Shown here one piece after another: positions 48,310 to 60,470 of a DNA stretch of 64,000 nt. How positions within the stretch are numbered: position 1 is the stretch's first letter; the number at the start of each line of letters is the position of its first letter. The stretch is taken from assembly GCA_037577475.1 (NCBI GenBank), contig CM075194.1, forward strand, positions 2,767,501 through 2,831,500, read 5' to 3'. The translations under genes and the position numbers were made by a program. The notes under the pieces were generated by a model, which made no database searches, was not told where the DNA came from, and worked only from the letters and a program-made list of their open reading frames with translations. The stretch is from Chaunax sp. Z400. Lineage: Eukaryota; Chordata; Actinopteri; Lophiiformes; Chaunacidae.

Positions 48310-50431
48310 AACTCAACACAACACATATTCACTTTTTCATGTCTGTATTTCTGCAAGTCGTCCCCAGGGAACTGTCTGCTTTCCAAACCGTGTTCACATT
48401 CTGCCACAAACAACCAGTGGTGAACCCACCAAGATACAAACTAATTCTCACCACCTCCAAAAACCCCCGACTCTCAGACGTCAGTGTGCAGCAGGTGGCT
48501 CATATTGACCAAGTGAGAGAAGAGAAAGGCGGTGGGGTCATCAGTCCATCAACAGCCAATAAGTCGTGCCCAGAAGACCCCGCCCTGCTCTGTCACTGTA
48601 CGTTAGTCCTGACAAAAGCTGGGCTTAAATGCTCAAATGTAAATATGATGACACAAAGCTCCTTTCTGTCAGCAATAAACTGTCAAACGCAGCACACAAT
48701 GATCAGTCTCACCACTCCTTTTACCTTTGACGTAAAAACAACTGCAAGAGAGTGTGTGTTATGTCATGGGGTGTGTGTTGTCCTAGCTGCCTGTTGCCCA
48801 CCAATACTGACACTCGAGAGAAGCTGCTCTGGTGTCGGAGGACAGACCAGGAGGTTGGTTTTAGCCACTTTAGAAGTGAGGCCCGATGTTAATTCTTCCT
48901 CTTTTAGGATGTGATCCTTAGTTTCTATCTTCTAATATATTCTCACCCTCTGCTATCACAGGCCTCTACAACATGACGGACAAAAAAATAATAATATCAA
49001 AAGAAGACAGACATGATTCTGACTGACAGAACAGAAGAAGTAGGACTAAAAAAAAACAACAACATCCACAGAGAAGGATTCTGTGTTTTGACTTTGTATC
49101 TTAAAAACACTGTACAGGTTAATACTCAACTGACCAGGTTCCATGGACTCCATAGAAAGAAGAAACTCAAAGATTTAAACCCAAAACAGCTACTCTTCAA
49201 CTTATCACTTCTGCACGTCTGAAAGAAAGTTTATACACTTGATTTGTTTCCCTTGACTTCATTTTTTTTTCACTTTTTCTTCAGTTTTTAAAATCAAGTT
49301 TGGTTCGAGGAGGAGCATTGAGGAGGAGAGGAGGAGGAAACCTTACTGATCTCTAACCAGTTTGAGCTCACAATTGGGTTGACTGGAGACTTTAACGAGT
49401 GGTAAAGCCAGGTCATATTTATTCTGATCTGACTTAAAGCCAGAATAATTATGCATTAAAACAACATTTATCCTTCTTCTCTACTGCAGAGGCGAACAAA
49501 ACAAACACCTCCATCTTTGCACTACCCATTTTAATATATATATTATTTTCTTCTATAAAAATCAATCATCAGCAGAGAAGGTGGGAAAGGGAACAGCTTC
49601 ACTTTTACTCATAGTAAGTCTGGGTTTTCTCCTCTGCCATCTAAGCCCTCTGTCAGAGTAAAGCACAGAGAAGCTTGATGTACAGTAGAAATCTAGTTAT
49701 GTATAACAACCAGCTTACAACCAGATCTCCTGTTGTTTCATTAGCATTTAACAGCAGACAGGAAGATAAACCTGATCAGCCAGGGGTAACACCTATGTCA
49801 AAAGAAAAACGACGAGAAAAAAAAGTACATTATTGTCTCAATCTGTTAAGTAATGCTTCAACAAAATATCAAAACATACATTGAGTTCACAGACAAGTAT
49901 TTCTTAAGAAAAATGCAGTATGCGTCCAGGGTTTAATAGCTTGACTTCTGTATAGAGCAGTTCACTATGTCCCCCTTTAAATATGCAGATCTGAGGTCAG
50001 CCTAGACATCAATTTCAACCGACGGCAGCCAGAATGAGCTGCAGTGGAATCTGTGACTGCAGGTCTGCATCTGGAGACGACTTTCTGTACATGTTGGCAC
50101 AGGTGGAGGTTTGGCCAAAGGCTGCAGACAGCCATAGTGAGGCCACAGGCAGAGAAGGACTGTTAAACCAGGTTTGTTTTGGAACATGCTAGCCCGATAA
50201 AGGAAAAAGGCTTCAGCCGTTCGCTCCAGAATGACCTGCCATGATTTTAGAACGGGCAGGTTTGAGGGCAAGGCTCCCATCCCTTTATAACAGCCTGAAA
50301 AAGAGCTTTTAATGGGACTCCATGTCGTGTTTGGCACGGTTGGCGAGAGCGCCTATCATTCTTTTTTTGTAGCCCACATGCATCCTCCCACTCCTTGCCT
50401 ATGGCACTGCTGTCCATCCCTTACCCAACCT

Positions 50432-50437
50432 TTTATT
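50432..50437 (-). terminator. gng7: possible polyadenylation signal of gng7
   Basis: AATAAA on the minus strand about 370 nt past the gng7 stop. Other AATAAA motifs exist further left (for example near 47,542), so a longer 3' UTR is possible. Confidence 0.35.
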
Positions 50438-50808
50438 TCATGAAAAAGGAGAAGAAATCATGGTTTCCTATTGGTTCATAATGTCCAAATCCCTTTTTTT
50501 AAGTTAAGATGATGCATGTTGTTAATTTACCAGCATACGTGAATATTACCAAAGCACCTTGGATCATACTCAGTGATATACTGATCTCAGCCACTGTCAG
50601 CACAAAATACCTGCCCCCTAGCGGCGGCTCAGGGGTATGGCACTTTTCCGGTGGCAATTTTGGGAGTGTGTTGCTATAAGTGTGTGTGTAGTAGGTATTT
50701 GCATGTGTGTGTGTCTTAGGAAGTCTGGGGATAAAGTTAAATTACTGAGTGTGTATCTGTGAGTGTGCGTCTGTATGTGCATTAGTGTATTTGTGTATGT
50801 GAGGGCAG

Positions 50809-51225
50809 CTATAGGATGATGCACGGTTTCTTGTCCTTGAAAGGGTTTTCAGAGGTGGGAACCCCAACCAGCAGAGGGTCGCTACGAGCGTGCTGCTCAC
50901 AGTAACTCATCAGGTCCGCTGCTGCTTTAGACACCTAATCCACAGGAGGAGAGACGGGTGAGGGAAGGCCAGATGGGGGGAGAGAAGAAGGTGAGGGATG
51001 TAAAGGTAAGGGTTGTGTCGTTAGAAACCGGAAAAGAGGATGGTGGAAGCAACAGAGGGAAAAAGAGGAAAAGAGAGGAAAGGTATAAGGTGAGAACAGA
51101 ATAATCCAACTCAGACATACACAAACATTTAATGATCATCTTACCTTAATACGTTCGATCCCTGCCTCGATCCTCAGCTGTTCCACCAGTTTCCTGGCCT
51201 GGGCGATATTATTAGTGGTAGACAT
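50809..51225 (-). CDS. gng7: Guanine nucleotide-binding protein subunit gamma-7
   Basis: Two coding exons join in phase, 51225-51145 and 50934-50809, giving 68 residues, the same length as human GNG7 and nearly identical to it. The N-terminus MSTTNNIAQARKLVEQLRIE and GIERIK forms the coiled-coil partner of G-beta. SYCEQHARSDPLLVGVP and the NPF element follow. The C-terminal CAAX box is CIIL, whose final leucine predicts geranylgeranylation and membrane attachment. It pairs with G-beta and, in mammalian striatum, with G-alpha-olf to couple receptors to adenylyl cyclase. The coding exon begins at the acceptor at 51,261, leaving 35 nt of 5' UTR in that exon. At least two upstream non-coding exons are likely, so the gene probably spans about 5.5 kb or more. 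The neighbour gadd45b, convergent with it, is also next to GNG7 in mammals. Confidence 0.97.
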
Positions 51226-51419
51226 GCTGATCCATCAGACTGCACCAACACTGGAGAAAACTGAAGGAGAGAGAGTTAGAGAATGTTTACTACGCTGTAA
51301 GTGATGGAGGATTTCATCTAATATGAACAGCGTTTTCGATGTGAGACTAGTGCGGCTATTATTCCACCCGTGTCTATTTGTTCCAACTCTGTGACGCCAA
51401 TGGAGGCAGTTACAGCTCC

Positions 51420-51740
51420 AAAATGTACATCTGTTCTCCTCCTGAAAGAAGCAGAAAGTCCAACCTCTTTACCAACATTAGACCCTACGGTAACATCAGT
51501 AGGTAATAATCATAATATATGTAATTTGTTTCAAAAAGATATTAGTGGTACTTATGTTGTATTTTTTTGGTCTACATTTGTTGATGACTTGAATCCTTCC
51601 TACAAATATCTTCTAACCAATAAAGTAAGGGATGTTTCTTTCAAACTACAATATATGTATTTTGAGGAATTTTATCTGGCTCTTTGTTTTGTAGGTATTG
51701 ATGACTTTTTTTTTATTATGTCTTTTTTGTTCTAAAAAAA
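51420..51740 (+). mobile_element. probable LINE ORF2 C-terminal remnant
   Basis: In the gng7 intron the plus strand translates to YKYLLTNKVRDVSFKLQYMY and FEEFYLALCF. This resembles the segment downstream of the reverse transcriptase in fish L1-type elements (LTNK..DVSFK). Short and degenerate, so the family is tentative. Confidence 0.4.
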
Positions 51741-51784
51741 AAATCATTATTTTTTTATTTTTTTATTTTTAAACAAAAAACGCA

Positions 51785-52265
51785 CGTCTGTGTGAACGCG
51801 AGGTGGAACCGCAGGACGTGACTGTGACGTTTTTTGACGACGTATTATACGTGCAGCCCAAACCGGAAGACGTAGGAAGTAGCTAGAAGCAGTTAGCAGC
51901 TAAACTCAAAGAAGAGGAAAATCAACCAAAAATGTCTTCCTTTTGTAGAGACAGCGCAACGTTTGGGATCTTCTTACCATCCGGTTAGAGGACGAGACTA
52001 ACCGACATACAAGAGGGAAGGTAAATCCTTTTGTTTGTCATGTTAATCCATTCTCTAAAAAGTGCTGCTCAACGCATATTTTAGACGTCACGCTAGATTC
52101 GGACGCTGCTGTGCTGTACGTCACGCTTCCTGTGCTCGCTATTTAAAATCAAACACCGGAGCGGGTTTGTTCCGCCGTTCATTGTTCAGTGTGAACAAAC
52201 AAAGGCCTTGCAGAGAAGGGACTTCGTTGCGGCGCTGTTGCGGGATCTCTGTGTGAAAGAGGCTA
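51785..52265. other. CpG-rich, possible promoter or transposon end inside the gng7 intron
   Basis: A sharp rise in CpG follows T-rich sequence. It contains repeated ACGTCAC and GACGT motifs and an ETS-like CCGGAAG (51,864). On the plus strand a donor-like GGGAAG|GTAAAT lies at about 52,020. Only very short open frames exist. It could be an alternative promoter or a GC-rich DNA transposon fragment. Confidence 0.3.
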
Positions 52266-52353
52266 AACGTAAATAAAATAAAATAAATAAATAAAAGAGG
52301 CTAAACGTCTCATATGATGAGATTATAAAATATTATAAAATAGGTAGAACTCA

Positions 52354-52513
52354 CAGTAATAATAGTAGTAATAGTAGTAGTAATAGTAGTAATAGTAGTA
52401 GTAATAGTAGTAATAGTAGTAGTAATAGTAGTAATAGTAGTAGTAGTAGTTGTAGTAGTTGTAATAGTAGTAATAGTAGTAGTAGTAGTTGTAGTAGTAG
52501 TAATAGTAGTAAT
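52354..52513. repeat. (TAG/TAA) trinucleotide array
   Basis: About 160 bp of TAG and TAA triplets in patterned order in the gng7 intron. Confidence 0.95.
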
Positions 52514-52766
52514 ATTCTCCATGATGTTTTTTTACTGCACTGATTTAGAGCTGAATCATGTTTTCAGACATCTACAGCTTCATTCAGGAGTGTTTGGCCT
52601 TGTTGTGGAGTTATAGCACCACCGTGAGGTGATCTCATGTTGGTGCAACACTATTACTGAGAGGCAGAGTATAAGGATGGAGCCGGATTATTTTAAAAGC
52701 ATCTGAAACCTTAAGAATGATGTTTGTCAGGCTTAAATAGATAGCATCACATAGACAGGATGTTAC

Positions 52767-52897
52767 CTGACTGATGGCAGGCAGACAGGACTCTGAAGCT
52801 GTGACTGGATGGAGAGGACGGTGTCAGCGGTGCAGCAGACGGGTCCCACGTTAAAACGACAGAGCTGGAGGGCAGCTGTGTTCACATTGGTTTGTCT
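52767..52897 (-). other. gng7: candidate 5'-UTR exon of gng7
   Basis: On the minus strand a strong acceptor (CTTTTTTTTTCACAG) at 52,898 and a good donor (CATCAGTCAG|GTAACA) at 52,767 bound a 131-nt segment. It would splice to the acceptor at 51,261. Mammalian GNG7 also has several non-coding 5' exons. Confidence 0.5.
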
Positions 52898-53586
52898 CTG
52901 TGAAAAAAAAGGAGAGGGAATGAGGCGACTGCTTAGAAAGATTACAGACAGGAAAACAGTTTCTATTTCAGGATGTTGGATTGTATTTGTAGTTCTGTAT
53001 ATCTGGGATTCCTAACACTGGATTTCAGATTTAGTTCTGCTGAATCATGTGATCATGTGATTTTTGTTGTTTCACTGACATTTTACTTAAAACAGTCATT
53101 CTGCTCAAAACAAGGTTGAGTTGGTATAATTGCTGACTTTAACTTGAAAAATGTCAAAACTGTCCCACGTTTTGCTCTGAATAGGCCAACATTAAATAAT
53201 AGTTTTTCATATTTAGGGGGTGAAGTTTTGCTCCATCTGTCATCACAATTACATTCTGTCTACACAAAGCAACAGTAAAACCACATAATTGACCAGATGG
53301 TAACACATTCCTGCGTCACTCATGCAAAAAAAAAGAAGCATTTTCTTACTTGTGGAGTCAAAAACTCATGAATAAAACTCTCTCTGTTACACTTTTACTT
53401 CCCCACCATCACGTTATCAGAACACACCTCACTCCTCCATCACCTCCATCACCACGAGCGTGTTAACGACTGTGTCTCTCAGTAGGTATCTCTGTCTGTC
53501 ACCCTCTCTCTCCCAGGAGGAGGTCCTGCTTTAATTACTCCTGCTGTGGAGTAGCTCACAGAATCATGTCTGTAATTAGGGCTATT

Positions 53587-53698
53587 GTGTGTGTGTGTGT
53601 GTGTGTGTGTCCATGTGTGTGTGTGTGTGTGTGTCCATGTGTGTGTGTGTGTGTGTGTCCATGTGTGTGTGTGTGTGTGTGTGTCCGTGTGTGTGTCT
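53587..53698. repeat. compound minisatellite: (GT)n blocks separated by CCAT
   Basis: About four to five units of roughly 22 bp, each a GT run closed by CCAT (CCGT in the last). It is a microsatellite that has turned into a higher-order tandem repeat. Confidence 0.9.
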
Positions 53699-55670
53699 GC
53701 CTCTGCACACACATTTTATTACACATTGTGAATCCTAATCCTAATCTAAATCCTTAGAGGTGGACAGTCTGTCCTTTAAATCAGGGATGGGTTTATAAAT
53801 ATACTTCAGTCTTGTTCAGTTTTCACTGATATAATTCATATAATAATAATAATAATATAATAATATATAATATAATAGATTGAACTTTTTTTACCATTAA
53901 ATGCTATCTCATATACAAATCTAATATTTGGCACATTAGTGATACAAAAAGCTTATTTATAAATAGCCTATTAACTATAAATCCCCATCATATATTATTA
54001 TAATCCCTAAATAATCTGATTTTAGTAAAACAAATAAAATAATGGTGATAGTAAAAAGTATAAATACTGGGTCTCTAACCCCTAACCCATCTGGGAATTT
54101 ATTCCATCATTCATTTAACCACTATACTTGTGCTGCAGCTAACGATCATTATCATTATTGATTCATCAGCCAATTATTGTCCCAATTAATCCGTTGTAAA
54201 CAAATAAAAACAAAAACAACCCTCTAACAGTTTCCCAGAGCCAAACGTGATGTCTTCATTTTTGTTTTTCGAGCTGGACTCTGAGGATGAGGAGATGTAA
54301 AGTGTGTTCTGTCATTAATAATCAATATTACCATCAATCTGGAAAAACAAAACATGTCACCATTAAAGAAATGTCTGCATAAAGTATCGAATCAGAGCCA
54401 CCAAGACGGATTCAGTGACTTTATCCCACTAACAGAACCCAAAACTCTTTATTTACTGTCATGCATGACAAAGAAAAGAAGCAAATCCTTCCATCTAAGA
54501 ACGTTTAGACTCAGGAACTGTTTGATGTTCTTGTCTGAAAAATAACTGAAACTAATAATCAGTTATCAAATAGTCGGCGATTAGGCAATTGACTAATCGT
54601 TGCAGCTCTAACTCTTTTTTCCCCAAATAGATGTCAATAATGTGAATATTATTAATGAATATTATATCTCTCACACACGCACGTGCGCGCTTATTACCTG
54701 TCCGGGTTTGAGGAGTGTCCCTAACTCACCCTGCAGCATCACTGACAGCCAACAGATGCATATGCTGTAGATTTATTTGCATGTGAAGAGCAGAAAGTCT
54801 TTGCAATAAACCAAGTAAAAGCTGCACAAAACGATCACAGCGCTGAATCAACAGCAGTCACAACAACAACAACAATAAAAGTCTAAGCTCGTTATAAAGG
54901 TTTAGTGTTGGCTGTGCTCTTATTTTGTTATCAAACCCCCTATAAAGGATCTGCCTCATCTGAAAGAAAAGAACAAAACTAACACTTAAATAACTGCAAA
55001 TGGAGATAAACTAAATCTTTTCTGTTTTAGAAAGTGAGCTCAGACGTAGAAGGTAGAAGTTCTGTTTTCATATTTTCTCATATGAATATAAGCAACAGGA
55101 GGGTCAACAGAGGCAGAATAATTAAAGAGTATAAACCTTATGCTTAAATCACCTTCTCAGTCTGACGTGACACCATAAACTTAGAGGTTTGATTTCTGTA
55201 GCCTGTTGATTTTTCAAACTTTCTGCTATATGGCGCATTGAGCGCTGAAAGCGAGGAGCTGCATCATAAATATAGGAATCTCTCCCTCTCCACAGTCTAA
55301 TCTCTCTCCCCCCCCCCAAGTTCAACATTTTTCCTTGTAAAGCCAAAACACAGAAGCCAAAATCTGTACAGTAAAGCTGGTTATTTATCTGGGCCTGGAC
55401 CGAAAACATGAGCAGAGCCGGACACAGGCCCCGGCCAGGCTAGCGAGCCCTCAGCGGCTCCCAAAGACGCGCAAAAAAGAAGGGGAAAAAAAGAAAAGAA
55501 AAGCATCAATCCTTATTGATCCTGGCGCTCCTTTGAGCGCCGATCAGGCCTGCGGCTCGAAGCCATGTCCTCTGCTTCAGGCCCTGCTCGCTCCTCTACC
55601 ATGTGAAAACACAATGCGGGCATTTTTGATGGATAGAACAGCGTGTCCTCACTCTCATGGCTGTCCACGG

Positions 55671-55673
<3 letters not shown>

Positions 55674-55703
<30 letters not shown>
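55674..55703. repeat. (CA)n microsatellite
   Basis: About 15 CA units. Confidence 0.9.
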
Positions 55704-55706
<3 letters not shown>

Positions 55707-56258
55707 CTGTACGCACACAGGCGCACTGCTCAGGCGCACAAGCGCAGGCAGACCTTGTGCACAAAGCCAGATTTTCCCCCAACTGAAGACCAGACTAGAC
55801 CGCTTCGGGTCTGCAAATAGGCCCTGATAGTCAGCCGTGGGAGCAGGGTGGTGACATGTTTGGAGGGAGCAGCCTCCCAGTAGCCAATATCAACCTATCC
55901 AGCGACAACGGGCACAAGCCTGGAGCGCGTGCCTTAATGTTCCGCTATTATGCAAATTGACCGTCATTTGCCTACTTCAGCATATGAAATCCAGATGTTT
56001 GTTGTTTTTTGGGGGGGATACGGCGGCTGGCGCGTCCTCAAGTCCAGTCGAGCTGTAGGAAATCCGCTGACCCTGTCGCCAGTCCTCCCCACCCTCTATG
56101 CCGGCAAAGGGCTGGGGGAACCGGATTCGTGACACCGATGGAGCCCTTCTCCGCCGCAGCCGGCCTCGGTGACGAGAAGCCGGGGTCGCAGAGGCGCACA
56201 GACTCGTTACAATTATTATACACGGGGAGGAAAAATACCCGAATATCTCCAAACTCAC

Positions 56259-56330
56259 CTCCGAATGCGCTGTATTGGTGATTTAAAGGGACAGATCCGC
56301 TGGTTTCTCACCCTCTCTGCTCGTTCACTC
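56259..56330 (-). other. gng7: candidate first exon and promoter of gng7
   Basis: A minus-strand donor (CGGAG|GTGAGT) at 56,259 lies at the edge of the GC- and CpG-rich block (about 55,400-56,350). It fits a CpG-island promoter for gng7 some 5 kb upstream of the coding exons. The link is inferred from strand and position only. Confidence 0.4.
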
Positions 56331-56418
56331 CCCGTCTTCACCGAGCCAAACGCCTCCCCCTCCGTTCCCTGTGTCTGTCCACTCCTCTACCCACCTCCCT
56401 TCTCTTCCCTTCCCCTCC

Positions 56419-56456
56419 CTCTCTCTCTCCCTCTCCCTCCCTCCCTCCCTCCCTCC
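56419..56456. repeat. (CT)n/(CCCT)n tract
   Basis: Pyrimidine-only run just upstream (minus sense) of the putative gng7 first exon. On the sense strand it is a GA tract. Confidence 0.85.
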
Positions 56457-56822
56457 ATCCGATCCTGTGACAGCACCTTTAACCCAGGCCAAACAAACAT
56501 TTTCAGTCATCCACCCTCGACCCGCCCGAAGTCATCCTCAAAACAACAAGAGTTTAAACACACATATACTGAATATTACATGAATAATATAATGTAAGGA
56601 TAAAGAAGGAGTCGGTTGGCTCTGATGTAAATCATTAAAATCTTTATTCTTTCATCTTTTGTCAATAATATCTTAGCTGTTGGTTCAGATTCCAGGCAGA
56701 TAAACAAAATTAATTAAAATGTATGTCATCCTGTTTTAAAACACCGTATAATATAGTTAACTAACCCCAAATAGATATGTTTATATAGGTTGTATGTGCC
56801 TTACACATCTTTTTGCTTATGA

Positions 56823-57513
56823 CAGGGGCGTAGCTATAGACGCATTTTACCGGGGCAGGAGCCCCAATATTGATCTGCTCACCGCTAATTAAACCATGAG
56901 ATTCTTTGTTTAGCCGTGGATTTATTTAGATTATTTATTTTTAGATAATAATTAAAAATAATGGTTTTTGCATCCTTGCCCATCGGCCAGGTTCAGAAGG
57001 AGGAACTTGAGTCAGTAAGTTGAGTTACAGTCAGCTGATTGGCTGATTTGTCAAAATGAAAAATGGACGGTTCTCTTAAATGCTCACAAACTGAACTAAC
57101 TCAGTTTGTGGACAATTACTTTATTTACCTTTAGATTATATATTTATACTTTATTTGAAATTGTCGACTCAAGTCATGAAATGATTCTTTTATATGGTTA
57201 TTAGTTCCATATTCAGGGTGTGACTTTTACTCCACAAGAAACCATGTTGAGCATTTTCATAATACATGTTGTCGTAAATATTTTCAGAAAGATTAATATC
57301 TCTACATTTTTACCTTTTACTGCTAGTTTTGACACTTCCAGCTGCAGCGCTGCTGTATGGCAGCGGTGGGAAAAGGCTAAGCTAGGCTATAGTTCATCTA
57401 GCTTATTGTATAGCACATGTCATACATGCAGCAGGCTTCAAGACAAAAAAAAGTGATTTGAGTAATAGGGGTGGCTGTGCCCCAGTAGAGCTGTGTGTCT
57501 GGCAACGCCCCTG
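56823..57513. mobile_element. non-autonomous hAT-type DNA transposon
   Basis: Starts CAGGGGCGTAGC and ends GCAACGCCCCTG, short inverted termini of hAT type. The flanks GCTTATGA (56815-56822) and GTTTATAA (57514-57521) are an 8-bp target-site duplication with two transitions. The 691-bp interior has no transposase. Confidence 0.7.
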
Positions 57514-57641
57514 GTTTATAATATGTGATCACAATTACCCATAATGCACCAAGAATCCTGTTAAAGTTTTAAAAGTCTCTCTTTATAGAATTAATCCAAT
57601 TCTTTGTGAAGAGGAATCCTATCTGTGCCATGCCTGAATTT

Positions 57642-57716
57642 AAACCACCAATCAGAGCCAGGAGGAGAGTGATTGACACTACGTCAGACACTCCTCCTGG
57701 CTCTGATTGGTGGTTT
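57642..57716. repeat. perfect 26-bp inverted repeat with 23-nt loop
   Basis: Bases 57642-57667 and 57691-57716 are exact reverse complements; each arm carries CCACCAATCAGAGCCAGGAG. It lies 129 bp from the hAT element. The stem contains CCAAT on one arm and ATTGG on the other. Confidence 0.85.
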
Positions 57717-60388
57717 CGGTGGATTCCTGCTGATGGCATTAGGAGCACTAGATGGGGCTATAGGAGTCTTATTATCTGTCTCATGTAATAGTGTGAGGAC
57801 AGTGATCGTTTTAGAAAATATGACAAAAATCATTTCAATAAAAGTTCCCTCCTTCAGCTTTAATTTAATGCACATCTGGATCTGCGTCTGCTACCACACG
57901 GTGGCGCCACTGGCCCAGCGTGAGCTCCGACTTCTCCAGGGAGGTGTGGGCCGTTCCTGGCCACCCTCCGTCTCCACCGAGCTGTAGCCCCACACCTCCA
58001 CACAGACGCGCTGTATATCTGCTGCATGCCCGGTGGCTCAGTGTGGTTTGCTCTGTGGTGGATATGGGAACAGAAAAGGTCAGATGTCTAGATCTCATAC
58101 GATCTTGGTGATGCTGAGAGACGTGGAGATGAACACACAACCTCTTCCTCTGCACCTTCATCACCACATCTTCTTCCTCATGGAGGCAAACCTGTTCAGA
58201 CAGTTTATTATAACCACAGCAGAGCTATTTATAACTCAAACCGCATTGGCCTCATTTCCACTGATGTGTGAAATTATGCTGATGCCTATACATTTCTCCT
58301 TCATTTCCTCACCTTTTAGCTCTCTTTCTCAGTCTCTCCCTCCCTCATTGGTCTCACTTTCTTCCTCCATTTCACTCCGTGCTCCCCCCCCCCTCTCCCC
58401 TCCCAGCTGAGAGTCTTGTTAAAGAGGCAGTATGGTTGCGACTGATTACAGCAGAGCTCTTCATTTTGAAGAATTCCCCAGGTGGAAGCCCATGAGTCAC
58501 GACTTAAAGATAATCTTAAGGCTGACAGAGGTGACACCCCATCCAGCCCCCCCCCCCAACCAACAGGCCTCTGCCTCTGAGGCTCTGAGGCTTGTCTTTG
58601 ACCTGATGATGAATGTGTATCTACATGATGAGGATCATCTCATGCAGAGATCCAGCAGAAGGGTTGCCACGCCAACCTCAGGGTTGGGACTTTTCGTCTC
58701 TTTGCGTTTGTTTTTTTTCTACACCCCAGCAGCAGCAGCCTCGGAGACCTCTGCCTGTCTCAACACATATTCTTCTGTCCCCACACCAGGGTCACATGAT
58801 GCGACAACTGTCGTCAACGTCACACCGTCTCCACGGCAACCGCGCCAGGCACAGCATCCCCAAGTATAGATGTTAGAGGGTTAAGAGAGAAGTGAGAGTG
58901 AAAGGAGGAGTTGGGAGACTGTGAGCCCAGCTTCTCTCACTCTTCTCTCTTTATATTTAAAGAACGAGTCGAAGGCTGCTTTACTCCATGGGAAATGTCT
59001 AGAATGGATCGTTTTATTATCAGAACAGAAATAGAATTGGTTTTGCATCTTAAAGAGCTCACAGTACCCCACTGCCAAAATAGAGCATTGCCCTCCCAGG
59101 ATACAGGGTTATCTCTGGTCCCTGGTCTTTATCGGGTCATGGAGCTCCTCTCTTGTGGAATCATTTTCCCGTCTCTTGAGGCAAACACCAACTCTAACAT
59201 TTAAAGAGTAGACTTAAACCTTTGCTTTTTGATAAAGCTTTAAGTTAAGGCTAGCTCAGGCTAGCCCTAGTTTTGCAGCTATAGGCTTAAAGGTCCATTT
59301 ATGCTCTGCGTTAAAGACGGAGACCATTAGCCCATTGCTAAAGTTAGAAACAGGCAGTTTGTACTTTGTCCAGTGTCATGTTTTGTCCATGCACAGAATG
59401 TAATATGCAATTTTTTTTTTGTATTACTGATGTGCCTTTTGGAAAATAAAAATTGCAAGTCATAAAAAAAAGAGAAACACTTCTCGGTTCACATTTTTAT
59501 TAGGAAAATCATTTTGCAGATTTGATTATTATTATCATCTATATATGTTATTTTCAGTTATTCAGAGGATGCATCAGCACAGTATATCTTAATAGGAAGA
59601 CTATTGCTAGAATAAATATCTGTACATCATAATTTGTTAAATAAAATTAAAAAAAGTTCCAACAGAATAAAAAAATTTAAGAAAAATACAGAAAACAAAA
59701 AGTGCTTAAAAGAAATAAACCATTGGCAAAAAAAACCGAAGCTGTAAATGCTGCTGAGGAATTTATCTAAAAAATACAAAGATGATTCACAGTTTGTGTC
59801 CTTAATTGTTCTCATGCTGGCTGGAACACCAATAGGGGACCATGCAGGAATGAAGGGCCAGAGCGACAGGATAGTACCAAACTACATGACCACAAAGTCT
59901 TTATGCCCCACCTCACGCCCCGTCCACACAAAAATAACCTCTGAGGATCTGAGGCAATACGTAAAGGGATGAGCCGAAAAGTCATCAGGGGCAGTTTTAC
60001 ACTCGGATTTCATCATCTTAACTCAACAGGACTCTTACTGCCCTCATTGGTAGGATTTGGGTTTATGGTGCATCCCTTAACTAGAACGAGAAAAACAAAA
60101 CCTTTCTGTGTAGTTTAGAGTTTGCTTACTGCCCTTGTTTCCAGCTTTTTTACCCATCCTGCCGTAGAAGAACACACCTGAACCAAGAGCCCAGCAACAT
60201 GACCGCTAACTATCTCACCAAACAGATTAACTTTGGGACGAGCAGTACCAATGTAGATCCTGTGGAGAACCCAAGTGTTCAGTATTAAATAAATAAATAC
60301 AACATTAGGGCAAAATATAATGTAACCATGAAACTGAAATAATTCAAAATATTTTTAAAAGTCAATTTTATATATATATTTATATATA

Positions 60389-60470
60389 TACAGTACCAGT
60401 CAATAGTTTGGACACAGTTACCCATCCACTTGAATGGGAAACTGTGTCCAAATTTTTGACTGGTAGTGTA
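60389..60470. mobile_element. 82-bp palindromic Tc1-type terminal repeat pair (MITE)
   Basis: Two 37-bp arms (60389-60425 and 60434-60470) are inverted repeats with four mismatches around an 8-nt loop. The arm CAGTACCAGTCAATAGTTTG and GACACAG matches the terminal repeat of a vertebrate Tc1/mariner family as I remember it. It sits inside TA-rich DNA, as expected for TA target sites. Confidence 0.7.

Noticed and set aside
57673..57987. 104-codon frame beginning MTLRQTLLLALIGGFGGFLL, membrane-protein-like
   Set aside because: Its start is the 26-bp inverted repeat, it has no splice context and the hydrophobic look is explained by the repeat arm.
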